Assembly: GCA_027311945.1 (NCBI GenBank)
Contig: DAICXZ010000009.1
Location: forward strand, 178,243 to 242,242
DNA: 64,000 nucleotides
DNA from: Erythrobacter sp.
GTDB lineage: Bacteria; Pseudomonadota; Alphaproteobacteria; Sphingomonadales; Sphingomonadaceae
Direction of reading: 5' to 3'
Of this stretch, positions 24,418 to 33,764 are shown in pieces; positions within the stretch are counted from its first letter, which is position 1; the number at the start of each line of letters is the position of its first letter. The notes beneath the pieces were generated by a model. That model saw only the letters and a list, made by a program, of their open reading frames with translations, had not been told where the DNA came from and searched no databases. A program made the translations under genes and the position numbers.

Positions 24418-26871
24418 TTAGTAGCGATAGCCCAGCGTCAGGCCGTAGGTGCGCGGCGGCAGGTAGGTCGCGCCGATCACGCGGCCAGTCGACAGCGCGA
24501 AGGTGCTCGAACGACGCAGCGTGTCGCCGATGTTGCGGACATAGGCGAGTGCATAGAGACCCCCGTCGTTGTCCTCCCACCGCAGCGAGGCGTCGAACAT
24601 CGTGTAGGCCTCAGAGCCTTCCACCAGACGGTAGAACTCAGTGAAGAACACGTCCGAACGGCCATACATGTCGCCAGCAAGGGTGAGCGTGCCGCCCAGC
24701 AGGTTCTGCGAGGCATCAAGTTCAGCGCGCAGGTTGTACGACCATTCGGGCGTATTGCGCGTGGGGTTGCCCGCCAGCTGGATGCGGCACGGAGCGAAGT
24801 CGTCAAGAGCGTCTGCCGGACACGGCCCGCCGAAAGCGGTCGGGTCAGGATTCGTCACCGGATCGTAGGCGGGCTGGCCCGGCTGCGACACGTTGACCGG
24901 ATCGAGCGGATCGAGCGTGACGAAGTCGTCGTACTTGCTGTCGGTGTAGCTCAGGCCGCCCGAAAGGCGGAAGATCTCGACCGGACGGAACGAGAAGTCA
25001 GCCTCGAGGCCGGTCGCGCTGGTTTCGGCTGCGTTCTCGAAGATCGTGGTGAAGCCGGCGGGGCCGCCACCAACGGTCTTGTTGATCTGAAGACCCTTCA
25101 GATTGTAGGTGTAACCTGCAAGGTTCAGCGTCAGCATGCGGTCGAACAGCTGCAGCTTGGCGCCGATTTCGTGGTTTGCCACGCTTTCCGGGTCAACGAT
25201 GGTGGTCGAACCGGCAGCGTTCTCACCCGAGCCGGCCTTGAAGCCTTCCGAATAGGTATAATAGAACAGCATGTCGGAGTTCGGCTCCCAGCTGATGCCG
25301 AGTTCCGGAGTGAAGTCCTCGAAGGTTCGCTCGCGGAAGGTGCCTTCGCTGGTGGTGACGAGAACGGTCGACACCGCCGGGTTCGCGTTCGCGGTCATGA
25401 TGATCGACGGGTTGCGGCTGTCGACCTCTTCATGGCTCCAGCGACCGCCGACCTTGACCGACACGCCGTCGAGGCCGAACTTGCCCATATCGAAGTTGAG
25501 CTGACCGAAGGCGGCATAGGCCTCGGTGCCGAGGTTCGAACGCAGGCACACGCGGTTGGGCGCCGCACCCGCCTCGAACGCACACATGTCGAGCGCTTCG
25601 GCGAGCGAGATTGAGCCAGCTGCTGCGGGCACACCATCAATCACGACCGGACGGGTTGCCAGCGTCGTAATGTTGCCGGGCATGCCGGTCGTGCTCGAAA
25701 GCCCGACCTGATCGCGCGGCTTCTGGCGCTCGTTGAAGTAGTAGAGGCCCATGACACCGGTGACGAAATCGGTATCGATCGCGAGTTGCAGCTCGTTCGA
25801 GAACTGCTCGGCATCGATTGTCCGCGTCTGCACCGTGGTGGCCTGCGGCAACTGGTTCACGATAGACGACGTATCGAGATCCTGGATCAGCTGCGTGTCG
25901 AACTTGCGGTAGTTGGCAAGGTTGGTGAGACGCAGGTTCTCGTTCAGGTCGATCCCGAGGTTCGCGGTGAACGAATAGGTCTCGGTGTCGACCGATGGCG
26001 GCTCGTCACTCGCAAGGTCGCGCGGGTCGGTGGCAAAACCGCCGGTGCCGATCGGGGCGAGACGCGCCACGCCGGGGAAGGCCGGTGCGAAATAGTGCAC
26101 CGCGCCCGAATTGTCATGCTGGCCGTAATACTCGGCACTCAGCAACAGGTCCCAACCCTGATCGAAGTCGAACAGCAGCTGGCCGCGAACCATCTGACGC
26201 GAGTTGTCGTCAACGTCCCAGCCATTGACCGGATCGACGCCGTAACCGGCGCGCTCGTCGACGCGGCCCGCCAGGCGGAACATCACGCCATCGGTAATCG
26301 GGCCACCGATGCCGACTTCCGCCGACTTCGTCTCGTAGTTGCCAAGCGTGAACTGTGCATCGACCGTGAAATAGTCGGTCGGCTTGCGGGTAATGAGGTT
26401 GATCGAGCCACCGACCGCGTTGCGGCCATATAGGCTGCCCTGCGGGCCGCGCAGCACTTCGACACGCTCAAGGTCGAACATCGAGGTCAGCTGCGCTTCG
26501 GCGCGGGCCACATAGGCGCCATCGACATGCATGGCGACGCCGGTGCTCGACCCGGTGGTCGAGGTGTTGGCGCCCACGCCGCGGATGAAGACCTTGGCCT
26601 GGTTGAAGTCGTTGCCGAAGGTGACCGACGGCACGGCCGACTGGATGTCGGCCAGGTTCGAAATGCCGCGATCGGCGAGCAGTTCGCCGCCGACGGCCGA
26701 GACCGCCACCGACACGTCCTGCATGTCCTGCGCGCGCTTGTTGGCGGTAACGATGATCATGTCATCGTCAGCCTGCCCAGCATCCTGCGCCAGCGCCGGT
26801 GCGGCAACGGCCAGTGCGACGAGAGACACGGTGCCAAGGCGGGCAACGCGGGCGAAATTCCTGGGTGTCAT
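24418..26871 (-). CDS. TonB-dependent outer membrane receptor
   Basis: An 817-residue receptor with a signal peptide (about 1-30, ending APALAQ), a TonB-box-like MIIVTANKRAQ, a plug domain (QDVSVAVSAVGGELLADRGI to RVEVLRGPQGSLYGRNAVGG) and a C-terminal 22-strand barrel ending in YGLTLGYRY. This is the large sphingomonad-type receptor with PQGSLYGRNA. The imported substrate is unknown. The ATG is preceded by a good ribosome site (AGAGGAA). Transcribed alone: a 164-bp gap precedes it and a terminator follows. Confidence 0.93.
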   Translation of the reverse strand: MTPRNFARVARLGTVSLVALAVAAPALAQDAGQADDDMIIVTANKRAQDMQDVSVAVSAVGGELLADRGISNLADIQSAVPSVTFGNDFNQAKVFIRGVGANTSTTGSSTGVAMHVDGAYVARAEAQLTSMFDLERVEVLRGPQGSLYGRNAVGGSINLITRKPTDYFTVDAQFTLGNYETKSAEVGIGGPITDGVMFRLAGRVDERAGYGVDPVNGWDVDDNSRQMVRGQLLFDFDQGWDLLLSAEYYGQHDNSGAVHYFAPAFPGVARLAPIGTGGFATDPRDLASDEPPSVDTETYSFTANLGIDLNENLRLTNLANYRKFDTQLIQDLDTSSIVNQLPQATTVQTRTIDAEQFSNELQLAIDTDFVTGVMGLYYFNERQKPRDQVGLSSTTGMPGNITTLATRPVVIDGVPAAAGSISLAEALDMCAFEAGAAPNRVCLRSNLGTEAYAAFGQLNFDMGKFGLDGVSVKVGGRWSHEEVDSRNPSIIMTANANPAVSTVLVTTSEGTFRERTFEDFTPELGISWEPNSDMLFYYTYSEGFKAGSGENAAGSTTIVDPESVANHEIGAKLQLFDRMLTLNLAGYTYNLKGLQINKTVGGGPAGFTTIFENAAETSATGLEADFSFRPVEIFRLSGGLSYTDSKYDDFVTLDPLDPVNVSQPGQPAYDPVTNPDPTAFGGPCPADALDDFAPCRIQLAGNPTRNTPEWSYNLRAELDASQNLLGGTLTLAGDMYGRSDVFFTEFYRLVEGSEAYTMFDASLRWEDNDGGLYALAYVRNIGDTLRRSSTFALSTGRVIGATYLPPRTYGLTLGYRY

Positions 26872-27035
26872 CAAAGTTCCTCTTCCTCGAACACTATTTG
26901 CACAGCGGCCGCTGGCAAAGTTCGCTCGCGGTGCATTTGATATTGCGCAAAGATTATACAATACGAAGCCGCGTCGAGGAGAAGATTCAACAGCAGTGTT
27001 GCCTTGCTGCCACAGCCTCACCCGATAGCTGTCGA

Positions 27036-29105
27036 TCAGCCGCCTCGGAGCATTTGCACGCCCCAATCGCGCTCCAGCAGATAGAGCAAGGTGCGCGCCG
27101 CCTTGCCCCTTTCCCCGTCGAGCCCACCATCGCGCTCGACCAGCAGGCGGGCATCGTCGTTGGCCATTTCGCCATATTTCTGAACCTGTTCGAGGCTGGC
27201 GATAGAGAAACCATCCTCGCCGCTCTGCCGCGTGCCGAGCAGTTCGCCGCCGCCGCGCAGTTCGAGATCCTGTTCGGCAAGATAGAACCCGTCCTGGCTC
27301 TCGCGCATGAGGGCGAGGCGCTGCTTGCCCACTTCCGACAGCTCGCCGCTGCGCAAGAGGAGGCAGACCGACTTTTCCGACCCGCGCCCGACTCTCCCGC
27401 GCAGCTGATGGAGTTGGGCAAGGCCGAATCGCTCGGCCTGCTCGATCACCATCAGCGTAGAGCTTGGCACGTCGACGCCGACCTCGATCACCGTGGTTGC
27501 GACCAGCAGCTTGGCACCGCCCGCCGCGAAGCGCGCCATGGCAGCATCCTTCTGCTCGGGAGCAAGCTGGCCGTGGACCATCACAACGTCCTCGCCGAAA
27601 CGCTCCTTCAGCGATGCGAAACGCGCCTCGGCGGCGGCGAGGTCGTCACTGGCACTCTCGCTGTCGCGCACCATCGGGCAGACCCAGTAGGCCTGTTGCC
27701 CGCTTGCCACATGGCGCGCCACACCCTCGACCACGTCGCTGAGCCGATCCAGCGCCACCACGCGGGTATCGATCGGCTGGCGACCGGGCGGCATCTCGTC
27801 GAGCCGACTGACGTCCATCTCGCCATATTGCGCCAGCACCAGCGTGCGCGGGATCGGCGTGGCGGTCATGGCGAGCGTATGCGGGGTGACGCGGCCTTTT
27901 TGGGTCAGCATCAGTCGCTGTGAGACACCGAAGCGGTGTTGTTCGTCGATCACCACCAAGCCGAGATTGCGATAGCTGACCGTGGGCTGGAAAATGGCAT
28001 GGGTGCCGATGAGGATCTGCACCGAGCCGTCGACCAGCCCCATGAGAATGCCCTCGCGCGCCCTGCCCTTGTCGCGGCCCGTCAGCAGCTCGATGGTAAC
28101 GCCAGTGGGCGCGGCCATCTTGCGCAGCGTTTCGAAATGCTGGCGCGCGAGGATTTCGGTCGGCGCGAGCAACGCGGCCTGTGCGCCTGCCTCTACCGCC
28201 GCCAGCATCGCCTCCAGCGCCACCACCGTCTTGCCTGCGCCGACATCGCCTTGCAGCAGCCGCAGCATCGGGCTCGCCTGCGCCATGTCGCCGGTGATTT
28301 CGGCAATCGAACGCTTTTGCGCGCCCGTCAGGGGAAATGGCAGCGCGAGCTTTTCGCGCAGGTGGCCGTCGCCCTGGAGGCTCTGGCCTTTGCGCGCCTT
28401 GTTGCTCTGCCGCACCAGCATCAGCGCCAGCGCATTGGCAAGCAGCTCGTCATAGGCGAGCCGGTCGCGCGCCTTGGCAGCCTCGCCCGCATGCGCGAGT
28501 TTCAAGGCCTCCGACCACTCGGGCCAGCCTTCGCGCGCGAGCAGGCCCGGCTCGATCCATTCGGCCAGATCGGGCATCCGCGCCAGCGCCTGCTCGACCA
28601 TCGCGCCGACACGCGGCTGGGTCAGACCTTCGGCGAGGCGGTAGATCGGCTCGATCAGGCGTCCCATCGCTCCGGCGCTGTCCTCGGCCACGTGATCGGG
28701 ATGAACGATTTGCAGCATATCGCCATACTGGTCGAGCCGCCCGGCGACCCATCGCTTCTCGCCCACGGGGAGCTGTTTCCTGGCGTTGTAGCTGGCGCGC
28801 CCGAAATAGGTCAGCGCGCAGATGTTGCCCTTGGCGTCCGCCGCCAGCACCCGGTATGGCCCGCGCCCCGGATTGCGCGGCGCGCGGTGTTCGGTGGCCG
28901 TAAGCGCGACGACGATCTGCTCACCCACCAGCGCCTCATCGAGATCGGCCACGCTACGCCGCGCCACGAACCGTTCGGGCAGGTGATAGAGCACGTCGCG
29001 CACCCGTTCGAGCCCGAGGCGTTCGAGCGGCTTCTTCAGCTTGGGGCCGATGCCATCGAGGCTGTCGATCTCGGCAAACAGGGGGTTGAGCTCTTCGGGG
29101 CGCAT
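27036..29105 (-). CDS. recG: ATP-dependent DNA helicase RecG
   Basis: A 689-residue branch-migrating helicase for stalled forks and Holliday junctions. The N-terminal wedge (OB) domain covers about residues 1-220. Helicase motifs follow: [36 protein letters not shown], and motif [11 protein letters not shown]. The final YLLERDWG is typical. It is divergent from sdhE; the region between them contains an inverted pair of 50-bp repeats. The recG-sdhE-mfd cluster is common in alphaproteobacteria. Confidence 0.97.
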   Translation of the reverse strand: MRPEELNPLFAEIDSLDGIGPKLKKPLERLGLERVRDVLYHLPERFVARRSVADLDEALVGEQIVVALTATEHRAPRNPGRGPYRVLAADAKGNICALTYFGRASYNARKQLPVGEKRWVAGRLDQYGDMLQIVHPDHVAEDSAGAMGRLIEPIYRLAEGLTQPRVGAMVEQALARMPDLAEWIEPGLLAREGWPEWSEALKLAHAGEAAKARDRLAYDELLANALALMLVRQSNKARKGQSLQGDGHLREKLALPFPLTGAQKRSIAEITGDMAQASPMLRLLQGDVGAGKTVVALEAMLAAVEAGAQAALLAPTEILARQHFETLRKMAAPTGVTIELLTGRDKGRAREGILMGLVDGSVQILIGTHAIFQPTVSYRNLGLVVIDEQHRFGVSQRLMLTQKGRVTPHTLAMTATPIPRTLVLAQYGEMDVSRLDEMPPGRQPIDTRVVALDRLSDVVEGVARHVASGQQAYWVCPMVRDSESASDDLAAAEARFASLKERFGEDVVMVHGQLAPEQKDAAMARFAAGGAKLLVATTVIEVGVDVPSSTLMVIEQAERFGLAQLHQLRGRVGRGSEKSVCLLLRSGELSEVGKQRLALMRESQDGFYLAEQDLELRGGGELLGTRQSGEDGFSIASLEQVQKYGEMANDDARLLVERDGGLDGERGKAARTLLYLLERDWGVQMLRGG

Positions 29106-29121
29106 GGATGACCCTCTAGCC

Positions 29122-29171
29122 GATCCTCCCCGATACGGGGAGGGGGACCGTGCACAGCATGGTGGAGGGGC
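29122..29171 (+). repeat. 50-bp repeat, copy C
   Basis: It opens with ATCCTCCCC, continues GGGGAGGGGGACC and closes GGTGGAGGGGC, matching copies A and B except for a few bases in the loop and inner palindrome. Confidence 0.85.
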
Positions 29172-29193
29172 ACGCGAGGAACAGGCCGCACCT

Positions 29194-29243
29194 GCCCCTC
29201 CACCACCCTGCGGGCGGTCCCCCTCCCCTTGCAGGGGAGGATT
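29194..29243 (-). repeat. 50-bp repeat, copy D
   Basis: This is the inverted partner of copy C. The inner palindrome differs (GCCCGCAGGGTGG instead of the CATGCGCAGCATGG type), but the two complementary changes keep it partly pairable. Confidence 0.82.
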
Positions 29244-29262
29244 TTCCGGCTAGGAGGCGACT

Positions 29263-29532
29263 ATGAGCAATTCGGACCATTCCACCCGTCTCGCCCGCGC
29301 GAAGTTCCGCGCCTGGCACCGGGGCACGCGCGAGGCCGATTATACCATCGGTTGCTACTTCGACACCTTCCACGAAGGCTGGGACGAAGCGCAGCTCGCG
29401 TGGTTCGAAAAGCTGCTCGACGCGGAAGACGTTGATATCCTCGCCTGGGCGCTAGGCACCGCCGAGGCTCCGGCCGAGTTTCACGGGCCGCAATTGGAAG
29501 CCTTGCGCAAACTGGATTACGTGCGCATCTGA
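29263..29532 (+). CDS. sdhE: Succinate dehydrogenase assembly factor SdhE
   Basis: An 89-residue protein of the SdhE/Sdh5/YgfY family that helps attach FAD covalently to the succinate dehydrogenase flavoprotein. The hallmark RG..E motif is present as AWHRGTREADYTIG (R20, G21, E24), followed by the acidic helix-bundle pattern FEKLLDAEDVDILAWALG. The length is right. A separate AGGAGG ribosome site stands before the ATG, just outside repeat D. It is followed by mfd after 38 bases. No sdh genes are in the window. Confidence 0.92.
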   Translation: MSNSDHSTRLARAKFRAWHRGTREADYTIGCYFDTFHEGWDEAQLAWFEKLLDAEDVDILAWALGTAEAPAEFHGPQLEALRKLDYVRI

Positions 29533-29570
29533 GCGCCCTCCCCTTGCCGAAGCCGAACCCGTAGCGCCAT

Positions 29571-32500
29571 ATGCCCGACATCTCTCGCATCCTCTCGGCG
29601 GATAAGCCGCTCACGCTGTCATCGTTGGTGCGCGGGGCGCAGCCGCTGGTGCTGGCCGACCTCACGCGCGCCTCGAAGGGCCGCGCGGTGTTCGTCGCGC
29701 CCGACGACGCGGCGATGCGCGCGGTGGCTGATGCGGCGGGCTACTTCGCGCCCGAGCTGGAGGTAATCGAGTTCCCCGCGTGGGACTGCCTGCCCTATGA
29801 CCGCGCCAGCCCCGCCCTGTCGGTCAGCGCGCGGCGACTGTCGGCTCTCTATCGGTTGCAGCAGGGCAAGCCGGGCACGCAGTTGCTCGTCACCACGATC
29901 AACGCCGTGCTGCAACGCGTGCTTACCCCGTTCCGCATTCGCGAGGCGGTGCGCGAGCTGAAACCGGGTGTTTCCATCGGGCATGAGAGCCTCGCCGCGC
30001 TGCTGCAACGGCAAGGCTATTCGCGCACCGACACCGTGGTCGATACCGGCGAATTTGCGGTGCGCGGCTCGATCTTCGATATCTATCCGAGCGGACTGGA
30101 CGCGGGCCTCAGGCTCGACTTCTTCGGCGACGAGCTGGAAAGCCTGCGCCTGTTCGATCCGGGCACCCAGCGCACCACCGAGGTTATCGAAAACCACCTC
30201 CTGCTCCCCGCGAGCGAGGCGCTGCTCGACGACGATACGATCAAGCGCTTCCGAAGCCGCTACCGCGAGAGGTTCGGTGCCACCGCCACGCAAGACCCGC
30301 TTTACGAGGCGGTCAGCGAAGGGCGCAGGCTCGCCGGGATGGAGCATTGGCTGCCGCTGTTCGAAGACCGGCTCGCCACGCTGTTCGACCACCTCGCACC
30401 CGCCGACGTGCTGGTGATGGAATCGGGCGCGGTCTCCGCCATGGAAGAGCGGCTGAAGGACATCGCCGACTATCACCGCCAGCGCGGCGAAGTCGCAGGC
30501 CAAGCCAAGGGCAGCTATCGCCCGCTGGCGACCGCAGACCTCTATCTCGCGCCCGACGAAGCCGCCGATCTGTTCGCAAAGTGGCCCGCCCATGTGGCCG
30601 ACCAGTTCGCCCGCCCCGAAGACGCAAAGTCGCTCGACTTCGACTTCCGTTCGGCGCGCGACTTCACGCCCGAACGCTCGCGCGGCGAGAACGTCTACGA
30701 GGCCGCCGCCAAGCACTTCACCGCGCTCGGCAAGCAGGGCAAGCGCCCGCTGCTGGCCGCCTATTCGCAAGGCTCGCGCGCGCGGATCGTCTCGATCCTT
30801 GAGGAAGCCGGAGCCCCCGCCACGCTTGCCGCGAGCTGGCAGGAGGCGCTGGGGCAATCGGCCAAGGGGCGGCTTGCGGCGATGGTCCTGCCGCTCGACA
30901 CCGGCTTTGCCAGCGATGATATCGAGCTGATCACCGAGCAGGATTTGCTCGGCGACCGCCTTGTCCGCCGCCGCAAGAAGAAGAAGGACGCCGACGCCTT
31001 CCTCGCCGAATTGCAGGCGCTGCGGCGGGGCGATCTGGTGGTTCACGTGGACCACGGGATCGGCAAGTATCTCGGTCTCGAACCCATCGCCGTGGGCAAG
31101 AGCCAGCACGACTGCGTGATGCTGGAGTATCACGGCGGGGACAAGCTCTACATCCCGGTCGAGAACATCGACGTGCTCTCGCGCTACGGCAGCAGCGAGG
31201 ATGGTGCCGCCCTCGATAGACTAGGCGGCGAAGCCTGGCAAAAGCGCCGCGCCCGCCTGAAAGAGCGCATCCGTGCCATCGCAGGCGAACTGATGCTGGT
31301 CGCCGCCCAGCGCGCGCTGCGAAAGGCCCCGGTCCTGGCGGTGGAAGAGGCAAGCTACAACCAGTTCCTCGACCGCTTCCCCTGGCAGGAAACCGAAGAT
31401 CAGGATCAGGCCATCGCCGATGTGCTGGGCGATCTCGAAAGCGGCAAGCCGATGGACCGGCTCGTCTGCGGCGATGTTGGCTTCGGCAAGACCGAGGTCG
31501 CGCTGCGGGCCGCCTTCGTTGCCGCCATGGCCGGGCAGCAAGTGGTGATGGTGGCACCCACCACCCTGCTCGCGCGCCAGCATTACCAGAATTTCTGCGA
31601 ACGCTTTGCCGGGTTCCCGCTGCGGATCGGTCGCCTCTCGCGCCTTGTCGGGGCCAAGGAGGCGAAGGAAACACGCGACGCGCTGGCAGCGGGCACAATG
31701 GACGTGGTGATCGGCACCCACGCGATCCTGTCGAAGAACACCAAGTTCAAGAACCTCGGCCTGGTGCTGGTGGACGAGGAGCAGCGCTTCGGGGTCACGC
31801 ACAAGGAAAAACTGAAGCAGCTGCGCGCCGACGTTCACGTGCTGACGCTGACGGCCACGCCAATCCCGCGCACCTTGCAGATGGCGATGAGCGGCTTGCG
31901 CGAACTGTCCACCATCCAGACCCCGCCGGTCGACCGCCTCGCGGTGCGCACCTACGTTATGGAGTGGGACGAGATGGTCGTGCGCGAGGCCTTGCTGCGC
32001 GAGCACCATCGCGGCGGGCAGAGCTTCATCGTCGTACCGCGCATCTCGGACATGGCCGAAATCGAGGACTGGCTGCACAAGACGGTTCCGGAAGTGAAAT
32101 ATGTCACCGCGCACGGCCAGATGGCTCCCAGCGAGATCGAGGAGCGCATGAGCGCGTTCTACGAGAAGAAATATGATGTGCTGCTCTCGACCACGATCGT
32201 CGAAAGCGGGCTCGACCTGCCTAGCGCCAACACCATCATCATCCACCGCGCGGACCGCTTCGGCCTTGCCCAGCTTTACCAGCTGCGCGGGCGCGTGGGC
32301 CGCGCGAAGATCCGTGCCTATGCCTACCTCACCACGACCGAGAACACGGCGCTTTCGGAAGTGGCCGAGAAGCGGCTGAAGGTGCTGGGCGATCTCGATT
32401 CGCTGGGTGCGGGGTTCCAGCTTGCCAGCCACGATCTCGATATTCGCGGTGCGGGCAACCTGCTTGGCGACGAGCAATCGGGCCATATCCGCGAGGTCGG

Positions 32501-33050
32501 CTTCGAGCTGTACCAGTCGATGCTCGAAGACGCGATCCTCGCCGCCAAGGCGGGCGAGGTTGGGCTGGAGCGCGACAGCACCGGCCTCAGCCCACAAATC
32601 ACGGTCGATGCACCGATCATGATCCCCGAAGATTATGTGCCCGATCTCGCGGTGCGCATGGCGCTCTATCGCCGCCTCAACCAGGCCGAGAACAAGGCCG
32701 ATCTCGACGCCATGGCCGCCGAAATGATTGACCGTTTCGGCGACCTGCCCGCGCCAACGCAGAACCTCATCCGCCTGATCGAGGTGAAGCAGCAGGCCAT
32801 TGGCGCCAACATCGCCAAGATCGATGTGGGCGCGCGCGGAACGCTGGTCACCTTCCACAATGACGATTTCCCCGATCCCGCGGGCCTGCTCGCCTATGTC
32901 GAGCGCCTGCAAGGAACCGCCCGCCTGCGGCCCGACATGAAGCTCGTGATCGAGCGCGCCTGGGGCAACCCGGAGAGCAGGCTCAATGGGCTGTTCCAGC
33001 TGACCAAGGGCCTTAGCGGCATCGCCCGCAAGGCGGCGAAGAAGGGTTAG
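29571..33050 (+). CDS. mfd: Transcription-repair coupling factor
   Basis: An 1159-residue DNA translocase that removes stalled RNA polymerase and recruits UvrA. The UvrB-homology part is N-terminal, and the RNA-polymerase-interaction domain shows [18 protein letters not shown] near residue 485. The translocase motifs are [15 protein letters not shown] (about 633), [15 protein letters not shown] (about 730), TATPIPRTL and QLRGRVGR. The C-terminal UvrA-contact domain is present. Length is normal. The stop overlaps that of the convergent acetyltransferase (TTAG). Confidence 0.97.
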   Translation: MPDISRILSADKPLTLSSLVRGAQPLVLADLTRASKGRAVFVAPDDAAMRAVADAAGYFAPELEVIEFPAWDCLPYDRASPALSVSARRLSALYRLQQGKPGTQLLVTTINAVLQRVLTPFRIREAVRELKPGVSIGHESLAALLQRQGYSRTDTVVDTGEFAVRGSIFDIYPSGLDAGLRLDFFGDELESLRLFDPGTQRTTEVIENHLLLPASEALLDDDTIKRFRSRYRERFGATATQDPLYEAVSEGRRLAGMEHWLPLFEDRLATLFDHLAPADVLVMESGAVSAMEERLKDIADYHRQRGEVAGQAKGSYRPLATADLYLAPDEAADLFAKWPAHVADQFARPEDAKSLDFDFRSARDFTPERSRGENVYEAAAKHFTALGKQGKRPLLAAYSQGSRARIVSILEEAGAPATLAASWQEALGQSAKGRLAAMVLPLDTGFASDDIELITEQDLLGDRLVRRRKKKKDADAFLAELQALRRGDLVVHVDHGIGKYLGLEPIAVGKSQHDCVMLEYHGGDKLYIPVENIDVLSRYGSSEDGAALDRLGGEAWQKRRARLKERIRAIAGELMLVAAQRALRKAPVLAVEEASYNQFLDRFPWQETEDQDQAIADVLGDLESGKPMDRLVCGDVGFGKTEVALRAAFVAAMAGQQVVMVAPTTLLARQHYQNFCERFAGFPLRIGRLSRLVGAKEAKETRDALAAGTMDVVIGTHAILSKNTKFKNLGLVLVDEEQRFGVTHKEKLKQLRADVHVLTLTATPIPRTLQMAMSGLRELSTIQTPPVDRLAVRTYVMEWDEMVVREALLREHHRGGQSFIVVPRISDMAEIEDWLHKTVPEVKYVTAHGQMAPSEIEERMSAFYEKKYDVLLSTTIVESGLDLPSANTIIIHRADRFGLAQLYQLRGRVGRAKIRAYAYLTTTENTALSEVAEKRLKVLGDLDSLGAGFQLASHDLDIRGAGNLLGDEQSGHIREVGFELYQSMLEDAILAAKAGEVGLERDSTGLSPQITVDAPIMIPEDYVPDLAVRMALYRRLNQAENKADLDAMAAEMIDRFGDLPAPTQNLIRLIEVKQQAIGANIAKIDVGARGTLVTFHNDDFPDPAGLLAYVERLQGTARLRPDMKLVIERAWGNPESRLNGLFQLTKGLSGIARKAAKKG

Positions 33051-33715
33051 GCGGGCTTCACTGCGCGCAGGGCTGCGATATCGGCCCCGGTGATGGCAGC
33101 GAAGTTCTCGCTGATCACGTCGTAAGGCCAGTCCCACCAAGCGATCTCAAGCAAGGCGGCTATCGTCTCGGCATCGAAGCGCGCCTTCAACTCGCGCGCC
33201 GGATTGCCGCCCGCCACCGTGTAGGGCGCGACGTCCTTCACCACCACGGCACCGGCCGAGATGATCGCCCCGTCGCCGATGGTCACGCCCGGCATGATCG
33301 TCGCGTTCATCCCGATCCACACATCGTTGCCGATCACCGTATCGCCCTTGCGGTCCGGCAGGTCCATCAGCTTGACCACGTCGGCCATCTCCATGCTGCT
33401 ATCGAGCATGAAGTTGGCGAACGGATAGGTCGAAAAGCCGGAGGTGTCGTGGTTGGCCGAGCTGGTGATGATCCGCACCCCGTGGGCGATCTGGCAGAAC
33501 TTGCCGATTATCAGCTTCTCCTTGCTCGGCGGATAGATGTACGGCGCGAGAAACGCCGCATAATCATCCAGCACCTCAAGGTGGCCGAAATAGGTGAAGT
33601 CGCCAATTTCCATGCGCGGGTGGTCGATCACCTGATTGAGGTGCACAACCGTCTTCACCTCAGTCCCATCGGGCAGGACCATCGGATATTTCTGGCTGGG
33701 ATCGAGCGATCGCAT
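33047..33715 (-). CDS. CatB-related (xenobiotic acyltransferase) O-acetyltransferase
   Basis: A 222-residue left-handed beta-helix acetyltransferase of the CatB/XAT family. Seen are IGDFTYFGH, IGKFCQIAHGVRIITSSANHDTSG with the catalytic histidine, GDTVIGNDVWIGMNATIMPGV and GDGAIISAGAVVVKDVAPYTVAGGNPA. Typical members acetylate chloramphenicol or streptogramin, but chromosomal ones often have unknown acceptors, so resistance should not be assumed. I chose the ATG at 33715, which has GAGG eight bases upstream; a GTG three codons earlier is possible. Confidence 0.88.
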   Translation of the reverse strand: MRSLDPSQKYPMVLPDGTEVKTVVHLNQVIDHPRMEIGDFTYFGHLEVLDDYAAFLAPYIYPPSKEKLIIGKFCQIAHGVRIITSSANHDTSGFSTYPFANFMLDSSMEMADVVKLMDLPDRKGDTVIGNDVWIGMNATIMPGVTIGDGAIISAGAVVVKDVAPYTVAGGNPARELKARFDAETIAALLEIAWWDWPYDVISENFAAITGADIAALRAVKPA

Positions 33716-33764
33716 CGGCGGCACCTCTTCGGAAATTCTCAGAACAGGCGCGCGCTCCTAGCCC

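Larger units (their letters stand above)
29122..29243. mobile_element. Putative MITE-like element: inverted pair of 50-bp repeats
   Basis: Two 50-bp repeats (29122-29171 and 29194-29243) face each other with only 22 bases between them. The pair has the same ends as the DUF559 unit at 6883-7369 but carries no gene. The inverted similarity continues outward: CTAGCCG on the left and CGGCTAG on the right. It sits in the recG-sdhE intergenic region. Confidence 0.45.

Noticed and set aside
24272-24580. N-terminal extension of the aldehyde dehydrogenase
   Set aside because: The extension runs across an intrinsic terminator and into the receptor gene region; the ATG at 24271 gives the family N-terminus.
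31221-33140. A 639-codon minus-strand open frame opposite mfd
   Set aside because: It is a shadow of mfd, low in recognisable motifs and without a ribosome site.
33047-33715. Antibiotic resistance gene (CatB)
   Set aside because: It belongs to the XAT fold, but chromosomal members often have other acceptors, and no mobile context or resistance partner is present.
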